This document shows positions 1-8,859 of a stretch of 64,000 nucleotides of DNA, piece by piece (position 1 is the first letter of the stretch; the number at the start of each line of letters is the position of its first letter). The translations under genes and the position numbers were made by a program. The DNA lies in contig JOHN01000002.1 of assembly GCA_000719695.1 (NCBI GenBank), forward strand, positions 62,001 through 126,000, read 5' to 3'. This DNA comes from Streptomyces sp. NRRL F-6131. GTDB lineage: Bacteria; Actinomycetota; Actinomycetes; Streptomycetales; Streptomycetaceae. The notes under the pieces were generated by a model. The model did no database searches, was not told where the DNA came from, and was given only the letters and a program-made list of their open reading frames with translations.

Positions 1-743
1 GCCAGCCGCACGACTGGCCCGAGCTGGTCACCGCCGCCCGGCGCGCCGAGCTGGACGGCCTGCTGACCGTGGTCGGCGTCTGGTCGCACTTCGCCGCTGC
101 GGACGAGCCCGGCCACCCCTCCATCCAGACGCAGCTGGACGCCTTCCGGACCGCCCTGGCCACCGCCGAGGCGGCCGGGCTGCGCCCCGAGGTGCGCCAC
201 CTGGCCAACTCTCCGGCCACCCTGCTGCTGCCGCAGTCGCACTTCGACATGGTCCGCACCGGTCTCGCGATGTACGGGCTCTCGCCGGTGCCGGACGTCG
301 GCTCGCCGGCCGACTTCGGGCTGCGCCCGGTGATGTCGCTCACCGCCCGGCTGGCCCTGGTGAAGCACGTGCCCGGCGGCCACGGCGTCAGCTACGGCCA
401 CCACTACACCACCCCCGGCCCGACCACGCTGGGCCTCGTCCCGCTCGGCTACGGCGACGGCATCCCCCGGCACGCCAGCGGCACCGGCCCGGTGCAGGTC
501 GACGGCAAGTGGCGCACGGTGGCCGGCCGGGTCGCGATGGACCAGTTCGTCGTCGACCTCGGCGGCGACACCCCGCCGGTCGGCGACGAGGTGCTCGTCT
601 TCGGCGGCGGCGACCGCGGTGAGCCGACCGCCGAGGACTGGGGCCGCGCCTGCGGCACCATCTCCTACGAGATCGTGACCCGGATCGGCTCCCGGGTGCC
701 GCGCCGCTACGTCGGCGGCCTGGACGAGGACCTGCTCGGATGA
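1..743 (+). CDS. alr: Alanine racemase, C-terminal part (cut by window edge)
   Basis: The visible part is about 247 residues in the frame ending at TGA 741-743; the N-terminus with the PLP-binding lysine lies upstream of the window. The enzyme is a PLP-dependent racemase that makes D-alanine for peptidoglycan. The segments reading VWSHFAAADEP, SHFDMVRTGLAMYG, VSYGHHYTT, LGYGDGIPR and VAGRVAMDQFVVDLG fit the end of the alpha/beta barrel and the C-terminal beta domain, including the second-base tyrosine loop (LGYGDG). The stop codon overlaps the next gene's ATG by four bases, so the two are translationally coupled. The alr-hydrolase-tsaE order is the usual actinobacterial one. Confidence 0.95.
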   Translation, partial: QPHDWPELVTAARRAELDGLLTVVGVWSHFAAADEPGHPSIQTQLDAFRTALATAEAAGLRPEVRHLANSPATLLLPQSHFDMVRTGLAMYGLSPVPDVGSPADFGLRPVMSLTARLALVKHVPGGHGVSYGHHYTTPGPTTLGLVPLGYGDGIPRHASGTGPVQVDGKWRTVAGRVAMDQFVVDLGGDTPPVGDEVLVFGGGDRGEPTAEDWGRACGTISYEIVTRIGSRVPRRYVGGLDEDLLG

Positions 744-1966
744 GCGAGCAGAGCGGAACCGACCCGGTCGGGACGGTGAGCAGGGCGGCCCGGGCCGTCA
801 GGGCGGCCGAGACCGCCACCGGGGTGAGCCGGGCGGGTCTGATCGGCATCTCGGTCGGCGTGCTCGCGGCCGGCGCCGCCGCCGGTGTGGCGATCGACCG
901 GCTGACGGTCGGCCGGACCACCCGCCGCCGGGCCCGCGCCGAACTGGACGCCGAGGCCCCGTACGGGTCGCTGCGCGGGCGGCCCCGGACGGTGGCCGCC
1001 GCCGACGGCACCGAGCTGTACGTCGAGCTGGACGGCCTCGGCGGTCCGGGCGCGGAGCCCGACCCGACCGGGCGGGACGGCGCGGCCGAGCCGCTGACCG
1101 TGATCTTCTCCCACGGCTACTGCCTCAACCAGGACAGCTGGCACTTCCAGCGCGCCGCGTTCCGGGCCGGCGCGCGGCTGGTCCTCTGGGACCAGCGCAG
1201 CCACGGCCGCTCCGAGCGCTCCCGCTCCTTCCTGGCCGGCGAGCCGGCCGGCATCGACCAGCTGGGCGGCGACCTCAAGGCCGTGATCGACGCCGTCGCG
1301 CCGACCGGGCCGCTGGTCCTGGTCGGCCACTCGATGGGCGGCATGACGATGATGGCGCTGGCCGACCAGCACCCGGAGCTGTTCCGGGAGCGGGTCGCCG
1401 GCATCGCGCTGATCGGCACCCTGGCCGGGAACTGGGACGCCGTCACCTTCGGGCTGCCCGCGGTGGGCGCCAAGCTGTTCCGCAAGGTCGCGCCGGGCAT
1501 GATGAAGCTGCTCGGCCGCCAGGTGGACCTGGTGGAGGCGACCCGCCGGCTGGGCACCGACATCAGCGCCGTCTTCTACCGGCGGTACTCCTTCGGCGGG
1601 AAGGACGTCGACCCGGGGGTGGCCCGGTTCGCCGAGCAGATGCTGGACGCCACCCCGATCGACGTGGTGGCCGAGTTCTACCCGGTCTTCTCCGTGCACG
1701 AGAAGACCGAGGCGCTGGCCACCCTGCGCGGCATCCCCACCCTGGTGCTGACCGGCACCAAGGACCTCCTGACCCCGCCCGGTCACGGCGAGGTGATGGC
1801 CGAGCAGCTGCCGGGGGCCGAACTGGTGCTGGTCGAGGACGCCGGGCACCTGGTGATGCTGGAGCGCCCCGAGCTGGTCGACCGTCACCTGGCCGCGCTG
1901 TTCGACCGGGCCGCCCGCTTCCGCGGCGCGGCCCCGCTGCCGCCCGCGGTCGGCGAGCCCGCGTAG
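740..1966 (+). CDS. Alpha/beta hydrolase with N-terminal hydrophobic segment
   Basis: A 408-residue protein starting at an ATG that overlaps the alr stop (ATGA). A hydrophobic stretch at about residues 28-52 (LIGISVGVLAAGAAAG) probably anchors it in the membrane or acts as a signal. The hydrolase fold follows: the oxyanion segment FSHGYCLNQD, the nucleophile elbow GHSMGG with Ser198, the acid in TGTKDLLTPP and the catalytic His in DAGHLVMLE, a complete triad. Closest general family is the chloroperoxidase/esterase-like hydrolases. The substrate cannot be read from sequence. The constant position between alr and tsaE suggests a housekeeping, possibly envelope-related role; that is inference. 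Confidence 0.85.
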   Translation: MSEQSGTDPVGTVSRAARAVRAAETATGVSRAGLIGISVGVLAAGAAAGVAIDRLTVGRTTRRRARAELDAEAPYGSLRGRPRTVAAADGTELYVELDGLGGPGAEPDPTGRDGAAEPLTVIFSHGYCLNQDSWHFQRAAFRAGARLVLWDQRSHGRSERSRSFLAGEPAGIDQLGGDLKAVIDAVAPTGPLVLVGHSMGGMTMMALADQHPELFRERVAGIALIGTLAGNWDAVTFGLPAVGAKLFRKVAPGMMKLLGRQVDLVEATRRLGTDISAVFYRRYSFGGKDVDPGVARFAEQMLDATPIDVVAEFYPVFSVHEKTEALATLRGIPTLVLTGTKDLLTPPGHGEVMAEQLPGAELVLVEDAGHLVMLERPELVDRHLAALFDRAARFRGAAPLPPAVGEPA

Positions 1967-2107
1967 CCTGCGCCGCCCCGGGCGCCCCGGGCGCTCCGGG
2001 CGGTCCGGTGCCGGGCCCGGCGCGGGCGACCTCGGGGATGTGGCACGGTAGCGGGGGCGCCCGAGGGCCGGTGCGCCGTCGTACGGACCGAAGGGCTTGA
2101 TTCGCGC

Positions 2108-2605
2108 ATGGGCTCCCACGCCTCTCTCACCGTCGCCACCCCCGACCGGATGGGCCGGCTCGGCCGGGAGCTGGCCGCGCTCCTGCGGCCGGGGGACCTG
2201 GTGCTGCTCTCCGGCGAGCTGGGGGCGGGGAAGACCACGCTGACCCGGGGCCTCGGGGAGGGGCTCCAGGTGCGCGGGGCGGTCACCTCGCCGACCTTCG
2301 TGATCGCCCGGGTGCACCCCTCGCTGGTGGGCGGCCCGGCGCTGGTGCATGTCGACGCGTACCGGCTGGGCGGCGACCTCGACGAGATGGAGGACCTCGA
2401 CCTCGACGTCTCGCTGCCGGAGTCGGTGGTGGTGGTCGAGTGGGGCGAGGGCAAGGTCGAGCGGCTCGCGGAGGACCGTCTGGAGGTCCGGATCGAGCGC
2501 GCGATCGGTGCCGAGGCGGCCGGCGACGACCTGGACCCGCGCCGGGTGGCGCTGACCGGCATCGGCAGCCGCTGGGACGCCGTGGACCTGGCGGCGCTGG
2601 CCTGA
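2108..2605 (+). CDS. tsaE: tRNA threonylcarbamoyladenosine biosynthesis ATPase TsaE
   Basis: A 165-residue P-loop protein. The Walker A motif GELGAGKTT spans residues 36-44, and VTSPTFVIAR plus VHVDAYRL match the TsaE family switch and binding segments. TsaE works with TsaB and TsaD in the cytoplasm to transfer threonylcarbamoyl to A37 of ANN-decoding tRNAs. Its partners tsaB and tsaD lie 1.3-2.6 kb downstream on the same strand. It is separated from the hydrolase gene by about 140 bp and has its own ATG; the Shine-Dalgarno (GAAGGG near 2090) is distant, so the start is slightly uncertain. Confidence 0.93.
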   Translation: MGSHASLTVATPDRMGRLGRELAALLRPGDLVLLSGELGAGKTTLTRGLGEGLQVRGAVTSPTFVIARVHPSLVGGPALVHVDAYRLGGDLDEMEDLDLDVSLPESVVVVEWGEGKVERLAEDRLEVRIERAIGAEAAGDDLDPRRVALTGIGSRWDAVDLAALA

Positions 2606-2745
2606 CCGGGCCGGGCCGCTCCTCGGGGCCGGGCCGCCGGGGGCCGATCCGTCGGCCCCGGACCCGGCCCGCCCGTGTCACGGTTTGCCGACAGGCTGTC
2701 GGGAAGATGTTGCGGACGAGGTCCCGGGCGTGGTGGGATGGGTGC

Positions 2746-2764
2746 TGAGGTTAGGTCTGCCTAA
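2746..2764 (+). promoter_or_regulatory. Candidate iron box (DmdR/IdeR-type operator)
   Basis: The 19-base site has inverted hexamers GTTAGG and CCTAAC around TCTG and matches 14 of 19 positions of the actinobacterial iron-box consensus TTAGGTTAGGCTCACCTAA. It lies 13 bp upstream of the ATG of the small gene at 2778. Binding by DmdR/IdeR is inferred from similarity only. Confidence 0.45.
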
Positions 2765-2777
2765 CTAGGGAGGCGCC

Positions 2778-3014
2778 ATGCCGAGCACCACGCCCGCCCC
2801 GGAGCGCGCACCGCGCGGGACCGGGGCCGAGGAGCCCGCCCGCCGTGCCGCGGGGGAGCCGATGCGGGCCCTGCTGGCCGCCTGTGCGGCGGCGGAGGCG
2901 GTCTCCACCCCACCGGAACGCCGTCCGGCCGCCGCCGCGCCGGGCGAGGGCCCCGGGACGACCGGGACGCCGAACGGGGTCGGCGGCACGCACCGGGCCC
3001 GCCGCGCCGCCTGA
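2778..3014 (+). CDS. Small Pro/Ala/Arg-rich hypothetical protein, possibly iron-regulated
   Basis: A 78-residue ORF that I do not recognise. It is supported by a strong Shine-Dalgarno (AGGGAGG at 2767-2773, four bases before ATG) and by the iron-box-like palindrome immediately upstream. The product is low in complexity: acidic-to-basic mixed N-terminus, an Ala-rich helix around residues 28-42 (MRALLAACAAAEAV) and a Pro/Gly-rich tail ending in HRARRAA. No membrane segment or metal-binding motif is visible apart from one Cys. It sits alone between tsaE and the converging gene at 3083. Confidence 0.55.
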   Translation: MPSTTPAPERAPRGTGAEEPARRAAGEPMRALLAACAAAEAVSTPPERRPAAAAPGEGPGTTGTPNGVGGTHRARRAA

Positions 3015-3082
3015 CCCGCCGCGCCGCCCGACCCCCGGGGCTCCCGCCCCGGCCGGGCGATCAGGGGCCGGGCGATCAGGGG

Positions 3083-3733
3083 TCAGGCGATCACGACGAC
3101 CTTGGTGTCCTTCGGTGCGAAGTCCCAGAGCAGCTGGCCGTCCGCGCGGCTGCTGCGGATGCCGCCGGTCTTGGCCCCCGAGGTCGAGCCCCCGGTGGAG
3201 GCCGAGGCGGACGCGGAGGGCGCCGGGGCGGCCGGCGGAGCGCCGGTCGCGGCGCCGTCGACGGCCGCGCTGAAGCCGAACACCACACCGTTCTGCTGCG
3301 CGAAGCGCACCACGTGCTCGATCTGCTTGCCGTCGGTGCCCGTGCCGGACGGCGTCCGGCTGTACACCGGGTAGCTGCCGGGGGCCGGCTCCACCGTGCC
3401 CGGGGTGACCGGGAAGACGGCCACCACCTGCGGGGTCTTCTTCGGGTCGATCAGCCAGACGTAGTGCGTGCTCACCGAGTAGACGACCCGCAGCCCGGTG
3501 CCGGTGCCCGCGGTGGGCAGCGTCGGGGCGGTCGGCGTGGGCGTGGCGGTCGGGGTGGCCGAGGCGGCCGGCCCGCCGGTCGTGGCGGCGGTGCTCGCGC
3601 TCGGGTTCGCGGCGACCGCGCGGTCCTGCGCGCCGTTGGCCTGGAAGGCCAGCAGGCTCACCACTGCCAGGGCCCCCAGGGTCAACCCCGTGACCACCAC
3701 TCCAGGACCCATCTTCGCCACGTGTGCTCCCAC
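3083..3733 (-). CDS. Secreted/anchored L,D-transpeptidase-like protein lacking catalytic residues
   Basis: A 216-residue protein with a short basic N-terminus and a hydrophobic segment at residues 10-30 (signal or anchor), a Thr/Pro/Ala linker at 40-78 and a C-terminal domain. That domain runs like a YkuD L,D-transpeptidase: VVYSVSTHYVWLID at the start and an end segment GGIRSSRADGQLLWDFAPKD that parallels the family's SHGCIRMSNADAxWLYD ending. The catalytic Cys position is Gly191, the preceding His is Thr189, and the IHG His is Ser155. It is therefore probably a non-catalytic relative. Start GTG 3733 is chosen; ATG at 3712 is possible. Confidence 0.7.
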   Translation of the reverse strand: MGAHVAKMGPGVVVTGLTLGALAVVSLLAFQANGAQDRAVAANPSASTAATTGGPAASATPTATPTPTAPTLPTAGTGTGLRVVYSVSTHYVWLIDPKKTPQVVAVFPVTPGTVEPAPGSYPVYSRTPSGTGTDGKQIEHVVRFAQQNGVVFGFSAAVDGAATGAPPAAPAPSASASASTGGSTSGAKTGGIRSSRADGQLLWDFAPKDTKVVVIA

Positions 3734-3897
3734 CGCCGTCCCAAAACCGTCGGCCCCATCGTGCCAGGTTCGCCCGTCCGGTCCGCATCGCGTCGGACGT
3801 GTGTTCCGCAGTGGGCCGGGTTTTCGATCGGGCGGAGCACGCGCGCCGGTGGGGCCGGGTGGCCCCGGGCCCGGGGCGGGCCACCGTCCGGCCGGTC

Positions 3898-3903
3898 TAA
3901 CCT
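3898..3903 (+). promoter_or_regulatory. Probable -10 element of a leaderless tsaB transcript
   Basis: TAACCT lies seven bases before the tsaB GTG at 3910 and there is no Shine-Dalgarno between them. This spacing is typical of leaderless actinobacterial mRNAs, with the transcription start at the GTG. No convincing -35 is seen. Confidence 0.35.
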
Positions 3904-3909
3904 TGACCC

Positions 3910-4566
3910 GTGCTGCTGCTCGCGTTCGACACCGCTACCCCCGCCGTCACCGCCGCCGTCCACGACGGCACGGCCGTCCTCGCGCAGACCGACCAGGTCG
4001 ACGCCAGGCGCCACGGCGAACTGCTGCTGCCCGCGATCGACCGGGTGCTGAGGGAGGCCGGTGTCGACCGGCACCGCCTCACCGACATCGCGGTCGGCGT
4101 CGGCCCGGGCCCCTACACCGGCCTGCGGGTCGGCCTGGTGACCGCCGCCGCGCTGGGCCACGCGCTCGGGCTGCCGGTGCACGGCGTCTGCACCCTGGAC
4201 GCGATCGCCCACCAGGCCCGTGCCGAGGGGCTGGCCGGCGAGGCGTTCACGGTGGCCACCGACGCGCGCCGCAAGGAGGTCTACTGGGCCGCGTACGACG
4301 CCGAGGGCCACCGGACCGAGGGGCCGTCGGTGGACCGCCCGGGCGAGCTGACGACGCCGGCGCGGTCGGTCGGCGCCGGTGCGCTGCTCTACCCGGACAC
4401 CTTCCCCGGCGCGCACGGCCCGGAGCACGTCTCGGCCGGAGCGCTCGCCGACTTCGCCGCCGCCGAGCTGGCCGCCGGCCGGGCCCTGCTGCCCAACGCC
4501 CCGCTCTACCTGCGCCGCCCGGACGCCCAGGTGCCGGCCGGCTACAAGGCGGTGCTCCCGGCGTGA
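3910..4566 (+). CDS. tsaB: tRNA threonylcarbamoyladenosine biosynthesis protein TsaB
   Basis: A 218-residue ASKHA-fold protein starting at GTG. The N-terminus LLAFDTATPAVTAAV and the segment AVGVGPGPYTGLRVGLVTA are diagnostic of TsaB. It is the scaffold paralogue of TsaD that recruits TsaE; it does not itself keep the full metal site. It is the first gene of a tight cluster, tsaB-rimI-tsaD-small ORF, in which every junction overlaps. The end [11 protein letters not shown] followed by TGA overlaps the rimI GTG. Confidence 0.95.
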   Translation: MLLLAFDTATPAVTAAVHDGTAVLAQTDQVDARRHGELLLPAIDRVLREAGVDRHRLTDIAVGVGPGPYTGLRVGLVTAAALGHALGLPVHGVCTLDAIAHQARAEGLAGEAFTVATDARRKEVYWAAYDAEGHRTEGPSVDRPGELTTPARSVGAGALLYPDTFPGAHGPEHVSAGALADFAAAELAAGRALLPNAPLYLRRPDAQVPAGYKAVLPA

Positions 4567-5165
4567 CCGGCCCGAGCACCACCGGCCCGGTCGCCACCGA
4601 CCGGACGGCCGGCCCGGCCGCCGTCCTGTGCCCGATGCGCTGGTGGCACATCGCCCCGGTGCTGGCACTGGAGCTGGAGCTGTTCCCCGAGGACGCCTGG
4701 TCGGCCGGCATGTTCTGGTCCGAGCTGGCCGAGGCCCACCCCGGCGGGACCCGCCACTACACCGTCGCCGTCGCCCCGGACGGCACGGTCGTCGGCTACG
4801 CCGGGCTGATGGCGGTGGCCGGCGAGGGCGACGTGCAGACCATCGCCGTCGACGGGCGCCACCAGGGCACCGGGCTCGGCGCGGCGCTGCTCGCCGATCT
4901 GGTCCGGGAGGCCGCCCGGCGCGGCTGCGCGGACCTGCTGCTGGAGGTGCGGGTGGACAACACCCGCGCGCAGCGGCTCTACGAGCGCTTCGGTTTCGAA
5001 CCGGTCGGCATCCGGCGCGGCTACTACCAGCCCGCCAACGTCGACGCGCTGGTGATGCGCCTCGACCTCGCGGCCGCCCCCGCGGCCGGTGCCGCCCCCG
5101 AAGACCTCGACGAACCCGCGGACCACCCGCGACCGGACGTGAAGAAGGACACCCCCCATGGCTGA
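4563..5165 (+). CDS. rimI: Ribosomal-protein-alanine N-acetyltransferase RimI
   Basis: A GNAT-family acetyltransferase of 200 residues from the GTG at 4563, which overlaps the tsaB stop. The conserved core begins at [23 protein letters not shown], and the acetyl-CoA pyrophosphate loop is [13 protein letters not shown]; the C-terminal [13 protein letters not shown] motif is canonical for RimI. It acetylates the N-terminal alanine of ribosomal protein S18 and possibly others. An ATG at 4635 would remove the weakly conserved first 24 residues and is a reasonable alternative start. The C-terminal 30 residues form a charged tail. It overlaps tsaD by 8 bp. Confidence 0.9.
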   Translation: MTGPSTTGPVATDRTAGPAAVLCPMRWWHIAPVLALELELFPEDAWSAGMFWSELAEAHPGGTRHYTVAVAPDGTVVGYAGLMAVAGEGDVQTIAVDGRHQGTGLGAALLADLVREAARRGCADLLLEVRVDNTRAQRLYERFGFEPVGIRRGYYQPANVDALVMRLDLAAAPAAGAAPEDLDEPADHPRPDVKKDTPHG

Positions 5166-6246
5166 CGAACCGCTCGTCCTCGGCATCGAGACCTCCTGCG
5201 ACGAGACCGGCGTCGGCATCGTGCGCGGCACCACGCTGCTCGCCGACGCGGTGGCCTCCAGCGTCAACGACCACGCCCGGTTCGGCGGCGTCGTCCCCGA
5301 GATCGCCAGCCGCGCCCACCTGGAGGCGATGGTCCCGACCATCCAGCGCGCCCTGGACACCGCGGGCGTCAAGGCGAGCGACCTGGACGGCATCGCGGTC
5401 ACCGCCGGTCCGGGCCTGGCCGGCGCGCTGCTGGTCGGCGTGAGCGCGGCCAAGGCCTACGCGTGGGCCCTGGAGAAGCCGCTGTACGGGGTCAACCACC
5501 TCGCCTCGCACATCTGCGTGGACCAGCTGGAGCACGGCCGTCTGCCCTCGCCGACGATGGCGCTGCTGGTCTCCGGCGGGCACTCCTCGCTGCTGCTCAG
5601 CGAGGACATCACCAGCGACGTCCGCCCGCTCGGCGCGACCATCGACGACGCGGCCGGCGAGGCCTTCGACAAGGTGGCCCGGGTGCTCGGGCTGGGCTTC
5701 CCCGGCGGCCCGGTGGTGGACCGCACCGCCCGCGAGGGCGACCCGAAGGCGATCGCCTTCCCGCGCGGCCTGAGCGGCCCCAAGGACCCGGAGTTCGACT
5801 TCTCCTTCTCCGGGCTGAAGACCGCGGTCGCCCGTTGGGTGGAGGCCAGGCGCCGGGCCGGCGAGGAGGTGCCGATCGCCGATGTCGCGGCGTCCTTCCA
5901 GGAGGCGGTCACCGACGTGCTGACCCGCAAGGCCGTCAAGGCCTGCAAGGCCAACGGCGTGGACCACCTGATGATCGGCGGCGGCGTCGCGGCCAACTCC
6001 CGGCTGCGCGAGATGGCCCAGCAGCGCTGCGACAAGGCGGGCATCCGGCTGCGGGTGCCGCGTCCGGGCCTGTGCACCGACAACGGCGCGATGGTCGCCG
6101 CGCTCGGCGCCGAGATGGTCTGGCGGGACCGCGCGCCGTCCTCCCTCGACCTGTCGGCGGACTCCTCGCTGCCGGTCACCGAGGTCCACGTGCCGCACAC
6201 CGACTTCCACGGCCAGGCCTACCGGGCGCTGAGCGGGCAGCAGTGA
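5158..6246 (+). CDS. tsaD: tRNA N6-adenosine threonylcarbamoyltransferase TsaD
   Basis: A 362-residue protein. [15 protein letters not shown] at the N-terminus, the metal-binding His pair in [10 protein letters not shown], the [10 protein letters not shown] loop and the [11 protein letters not shown] segment are family signatures (Kae1/TsaD). It is the catalytic subunit of the t6A complex with TsaB and TsaE, placing threonylcarbamoyl on A37 of tRNA. Length is normal (about 340-370). It is coupled to rimI by an 8-bp overlap and to the next ORF by a GTGA overlap. Confidence 0.96.
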   Translation: MADEPLVLGIETSCDETGVGIVRGTTLLADAVASSVNDHARFGGVVPEIASRAHLEAMVPTIQRALDTAGVKASDLDGIAVTAGPGLAGALLVGVSAAKAYAWALEKPLYGVNHLASHICVDQLEHGRLPSPTMALLVSGGHSSLLLSEDITSDVRPLGATIDDAAGEAFDKVARVLGLGFPGGPVVDRTAREGDPKAIAFPRGLSGPKDPEFDFSFSGLKTAVARWVEARRRAGEEVPIADVAASFQEAVTDVLTRKAVKACKANGVDHLMIGGGVAANSRLREMAQQRCDKAGIRLRVPRPGLCTDNGAMVAALGAEMVWRDRAPSSLDLSADSSLPVTEVHVPHTDFHGQAYRALSGQQ

Positions 6247-6506
6247 CCACCACCGCCGCGATGTGGGAGGCCCGGGCGGCGGCCGGCCGGGGCGCCGAGC
6301 TCTCCGCCTGGGTCCGGGGGACGGCGCTGCCCGCGCTGCGCGGCTCCGCGGGGCTGGTCCGTACCGAGCTGCTCGCGGCCTCCGGCGACCGGGTGCTGCT
6401 GATCACCTGGTGGTCCGGCGAACCGGCCCCGGTGGCCGAACCGCCCGCCGACCTGCTGGGCCGTCCGGTGCACCGCTGGTCCTTCACCAGCGAGCACGTG
6501 GAGTAG
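6243..6506 (+). CDS. Small protein with antibiotic-biosynthesis-monooxygenase-like fold (uncertain)
   Basis: An 87-residue ORF starting at a GTG that overlaps the tsaD stop. The pattern [18 protein letters not shown], an internal beta strand [11 protein letters not shown] and VLLITWWSG resembles dimeric alpha/beta-barrel (ABM) proteins, which are often haem- or quinone-related or non-enzymatic. No catalytic residues can be named. Its tight coupling to tsaD indicates a genuine gene in the t6A operon, but its function is unknown. Confidence 0.6.
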   Translation: MTTTAAMWEARAAAGRGAELSAWVRGTALPALRGSAGLVRTELLAASGDRVLLITWWSGEPAPVAEPPADLLGRPVHRWSFTSEHVE

Positions 6507-6595
6507 CCGTTCGCACGCCCGACCGGGAACCGAACACCCGGCCGTTACCGTACTGACCATCGAGGTCGGTGAACGGGAGCGGGGAGCACGGCGCG

Positions 6596-7531
6596 GTGAA
6601 CAGGCACGGGCGGGGCAGGACGACGGTGTGCGCGGCGGGGGTGCTGGCCCTGCTGGCCGCCGCCACCGGGTGCACGAGCGGCGGCGACAGCGGCGCGGCG
6701 TCGGCCGCCCTGGTCCCGAGCAGCGCCGCCGCGCCGTCCGGCGCGCCGACCGCCGCGCCGTCGGTGCGGCCGACGGGCCCGACGCCGGCCGGGTCGCCGA
6801 CCGGGTCCCCGGCCCCGGCCGCCGGGGACGCCGCCGCGTGGGCGAAGTGGCACCTCACCCCGCTGCCGCCGGCCCCGCCGGCGCCCGCCGACAAGCCGGT
6901 GAAGCTCCCGCGGACCGGGCCCGTCCCGGTCTTCAGCGAGGTGCGGACCGCGGACAAGGTCGTTTTCCTGACCATCGACGACGGCGCCGAGCGGGACCCG
7001 GGGTTCGTCGAGATGCTGGCCGACCTCAAGGTGCCGGTCTCGATGTTCCTGACCCGCGACGTCGTCAAGGACGACTACGGGTACTTCAAGCGGCTCCAGG
7101 CGCTCGGCAACCACGTCCACAACCACACCGTGGACCACCCGCAGATGAGCAGGCTGACGCCGGAGAAGCAGCGGTCCGAGGTCTGCGACGCCCAGGCCGC
7201 GCTCACCCAGCAGTACGGCACCCCGCCGCTGCTGTTCCGCCCGCCGTACGGGGACGGCGCCCACACGCCGGCGCTCAACGCCGCGGTCCAGCAGTGCGGG
7301 CCGCGGGCGGTCGTGCTCTGGCGCGAGTCGATGCAGATCCACGACATGCAGTACCAGGCGACGGACAAGAAGCTGCGGCCCGGCGACATCGTGCTCGCCC
7401 ACTTCCGGGGCCCGAAAGACCTCAAGGGCGAGACGATGACGCAGATGTTCGGGGAGCTGCTGGCCCGGATCCAGGAGCAGGGCTTCGCGGTGGCCCGGCT
7501 GGAGGACTACATCGAGACGCCGGCCGCCTGA
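6596..7531 (+). CDS. Polysaccharide deacetylase family lipoprotein (NodB domain)
   Basis: About 311 residues from GTG 6596 (GTG 6569 would add nine). A basic N-terminus and hydrophobic core end in a lipobox-like AATGC, giving a lipoprotein anchored at the outer face of the membrane. A Ser/Thr/Pro/Ala-rich linker follows, then the NodB homology domain: VFLTIDDGAE (metal and catalytic Asp), HNHTVDHPQM (two His ligands), RPPYGDG and the C-terminal GDIVLAHF. This is the metal-dependent peptidoglycan or chitin-type N-deacetylase family. All main metal-ligand motifs are present, so it is probably active. The gene end overlaps the convergent methyltransferase by 25 bp. Confidence 0.85.
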   Translation: MNRHGRGRTTVCAAGVLALLAAATGCTSGGDSGAASAALVPSSAAAPSGAPTAAPSVRPTGPTPAGSPTGSPAPAAGDAAAWAKWHLTPLPPAPPAPADKPVKLPRTGPVPVFSEVRTADKVVFLTIDDGAERDPGFVEMLADLKVPVSMFLTRDVVKDDYGYFKRLQALGNHVHNHTVDHPQMSRLTPEKQRSEVCDAQAALTQQYGTPPLLFRPPYGDGAHTPALNAAVQQCGPRAVVLWRESMQIHDMQYQATDKKLRPGDIVLAHFRGPKDLKGETMTQMFGELLARIQEQGFAVARLEDYIETPAA

Positions 7532-8715
7532 ACGGCCGCGGCCGGGCCGGTCACCGGCCGGCCGAGCATCATCAGCGGGCCGCGGTCGGTGCGGCTGAGC
7601 ACGACCGTGACGGCGTTCGGGCCGGAGGGCTTCAGCTGGCGGCGCAGCTCCTCCGGGGTGACGGCCATCCCGCGCTTCTTGATCACCACCGTGCCGACGC
7701 CCCGCTCGCGCAGCAGCGCCTTGAGCTTCTTGATGTGGAACGGCAGCACGTCGGTCAGCTCGAAGGCGTGCGCGTACGGGGTGTCGACCAGCTCGTCCGA
7801 GGTGAGGTAGGCGATCTTCGGGTCGATCAGCCGTCCGTTCACCTGCCCGGCCACCTCGGCGACCAGGTGGGCGCGGATCACGGCGCCGTCCGGCTCGTAG
7901 AGGTAGCGGCCGACCGGGCCGGCCGGGGGGTCGGGCAGGTCGCCGCCGGTGAGGGTGGCCCGCTCCGGGAGCAGGGTGGCGCGGTGCGGGTGCCCGGCCC
8001 GGGTGCCGAACCAGAGCACCGCCTCCTTGACGTCGCCGTGGTCGGAGACCCACTCGGCCTCGGCGTCGGCCGGCACCGCCTCGTGCGGGATGCCGGGCGC
8101 CACCTTGAGCGCGCCGACCGGGGTCCGGCGGCCGGCCCCGATCGCCCAGGACAGCGGCGGGGCGTACGCCTCGGGGTCGAAGACCCGGCCGCGCGAGGTG
8201 CGCCGGGCCGGGTCGGTGAAGACCGCGTCCCAGCCGGTGACGTCGACCTCGGTGACGTCCGCGCAGCGCACCTCGACCAGGTCGGCGAGGCCCAGGGCGG
8301 CCGCGTTGGCGGCGACCGCGGCGCAGGCCGCCGGGTCCCGGTCGACGGCGAGCACCTCGATGCCGGCCCGGGCCAGCGCCAGCACGTCGCCGCCGACGCC
8401 GCAGCAGAGGTCGGCCAGCCGCTTCACCCCGAGGTCGGCGAAGCGGCGGGCCCGCCACTCGGCGACCTCGCGCCGGGTGGACTGCTCGACGCCGTTGGGC
8501 GTGAAGTACATGAGGTCGGCGTCCGCGCCGAACTTCGCCCGGGCCCGCTGGCGCAGCCGGGCCTGTCCGAAGGCGGCCGACACCAGCTCGGCGGGGTGCT
8601 CCTTGCGCAGCCGGGTGGCCAGCGCCAGCTCCTCCTCGGGCGCGAACTCGCGCAGCTCGGCGAGCAGGGCCTGGCCCCGGTCGGTCAGCAGGGGCCGCAG
8701 GTCGTCGTTCTCCAC
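7507..8715 (-). CDS. THUMP-like domain class I SAM-dependent methyltransferase
   Basis: A 402-residue protein if started at GTG 8715 ([10 protein letters not shown]); a longer reading to 8820 is open but low in complexity. The central Rossmann domain shows motif [17 protein letters not shown], acidic [10 protein letters not shown] and the active-site loop [16 protein letters not shown]. The C-terminal 120 residues ([26 protein letters not shown]) match the THUMP-like domain that accompanies this actinobacterial family. A nucleic-acid methyltransferase role is likely from the family, but the target is unknown. It converges on, and slightly overlaps, the deacetylase gene and is divergent from groES. 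Confidence 0.85.
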   Translation of the reverse strand: MENDDLRPLLTDRGQALLAELREFAPEEELALATRLRKEHPAELVSAAFGQARLRQRARAKFGADADLMYFTPNGVEQSTRREVAEWRARRFADLGVKRLADLCCGVGGDVLALARAGIEVLAVDRDPAACAAVAANAAALGLADLVEVRCADVTEVDVTGWDAVFTDPARRTSRGRVFDPEAYAPPLSWAIGAGRRTPVGALKVAPGIPHEAVPADAEAEWVSDHGDVKEAVLWFGTRAGHPHRATLLPERATLTGGDLPDPPAGPVGRYLYEPDGAVIRAHLVAEVAGQVNGRLIDPKIAYLTSDELVDTPYAHAFELTDVLPFHIKKLKALLRERGVGTVVIKKRGMAVTPEELRRQLKPSGPNAVTVVLSRTDRGPLMMLGRPVTGPAAAVQAAGVSM

Positions 8716-8813
8716 CCGCCCATTCTCGCCGGTCGGGGCGGTGCGCGGTGGCCCGGCCCGGCGGACCGGGGGGCGTCCGCCACCGCGCTCCGCGGCGTCC
8801 GGCCCGCGTGGCG

Positions 8814-8840
8814 TTGGCACTCTGGTTGACTGAGTGCTAA
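8814..8840 (+). promoter_or_regulatory. CIRCE element 1 (HrcA operator)
   Basis: TTGGCACTC and GAGTGCTAA are separated by exactly nine bases, the canonical CIRCE inverted repeat bound by the heat-shock repressor HrcA. The spacer contains the promoter -35 TTGACT. Confidence 0.93.
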
Positions 8841-8854
8841 CAGCGGCCTATGGT
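8826..8854 (+). promoter_or_regulatory. groES-groEL promoter
   Basis: TTGACT (8826-8831) and TATGGT (8849-8854) are 17 bases apart, a good vegetative-sigma promoter. The -35 is embedded in CIRCE 1, and the expected start near 8861 falls at the left edge of CIRCE 2, so HrcA binding would block both recognition and initiation. Confidence 0.8.
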
Positions 8855-8859
8855 CGTCA

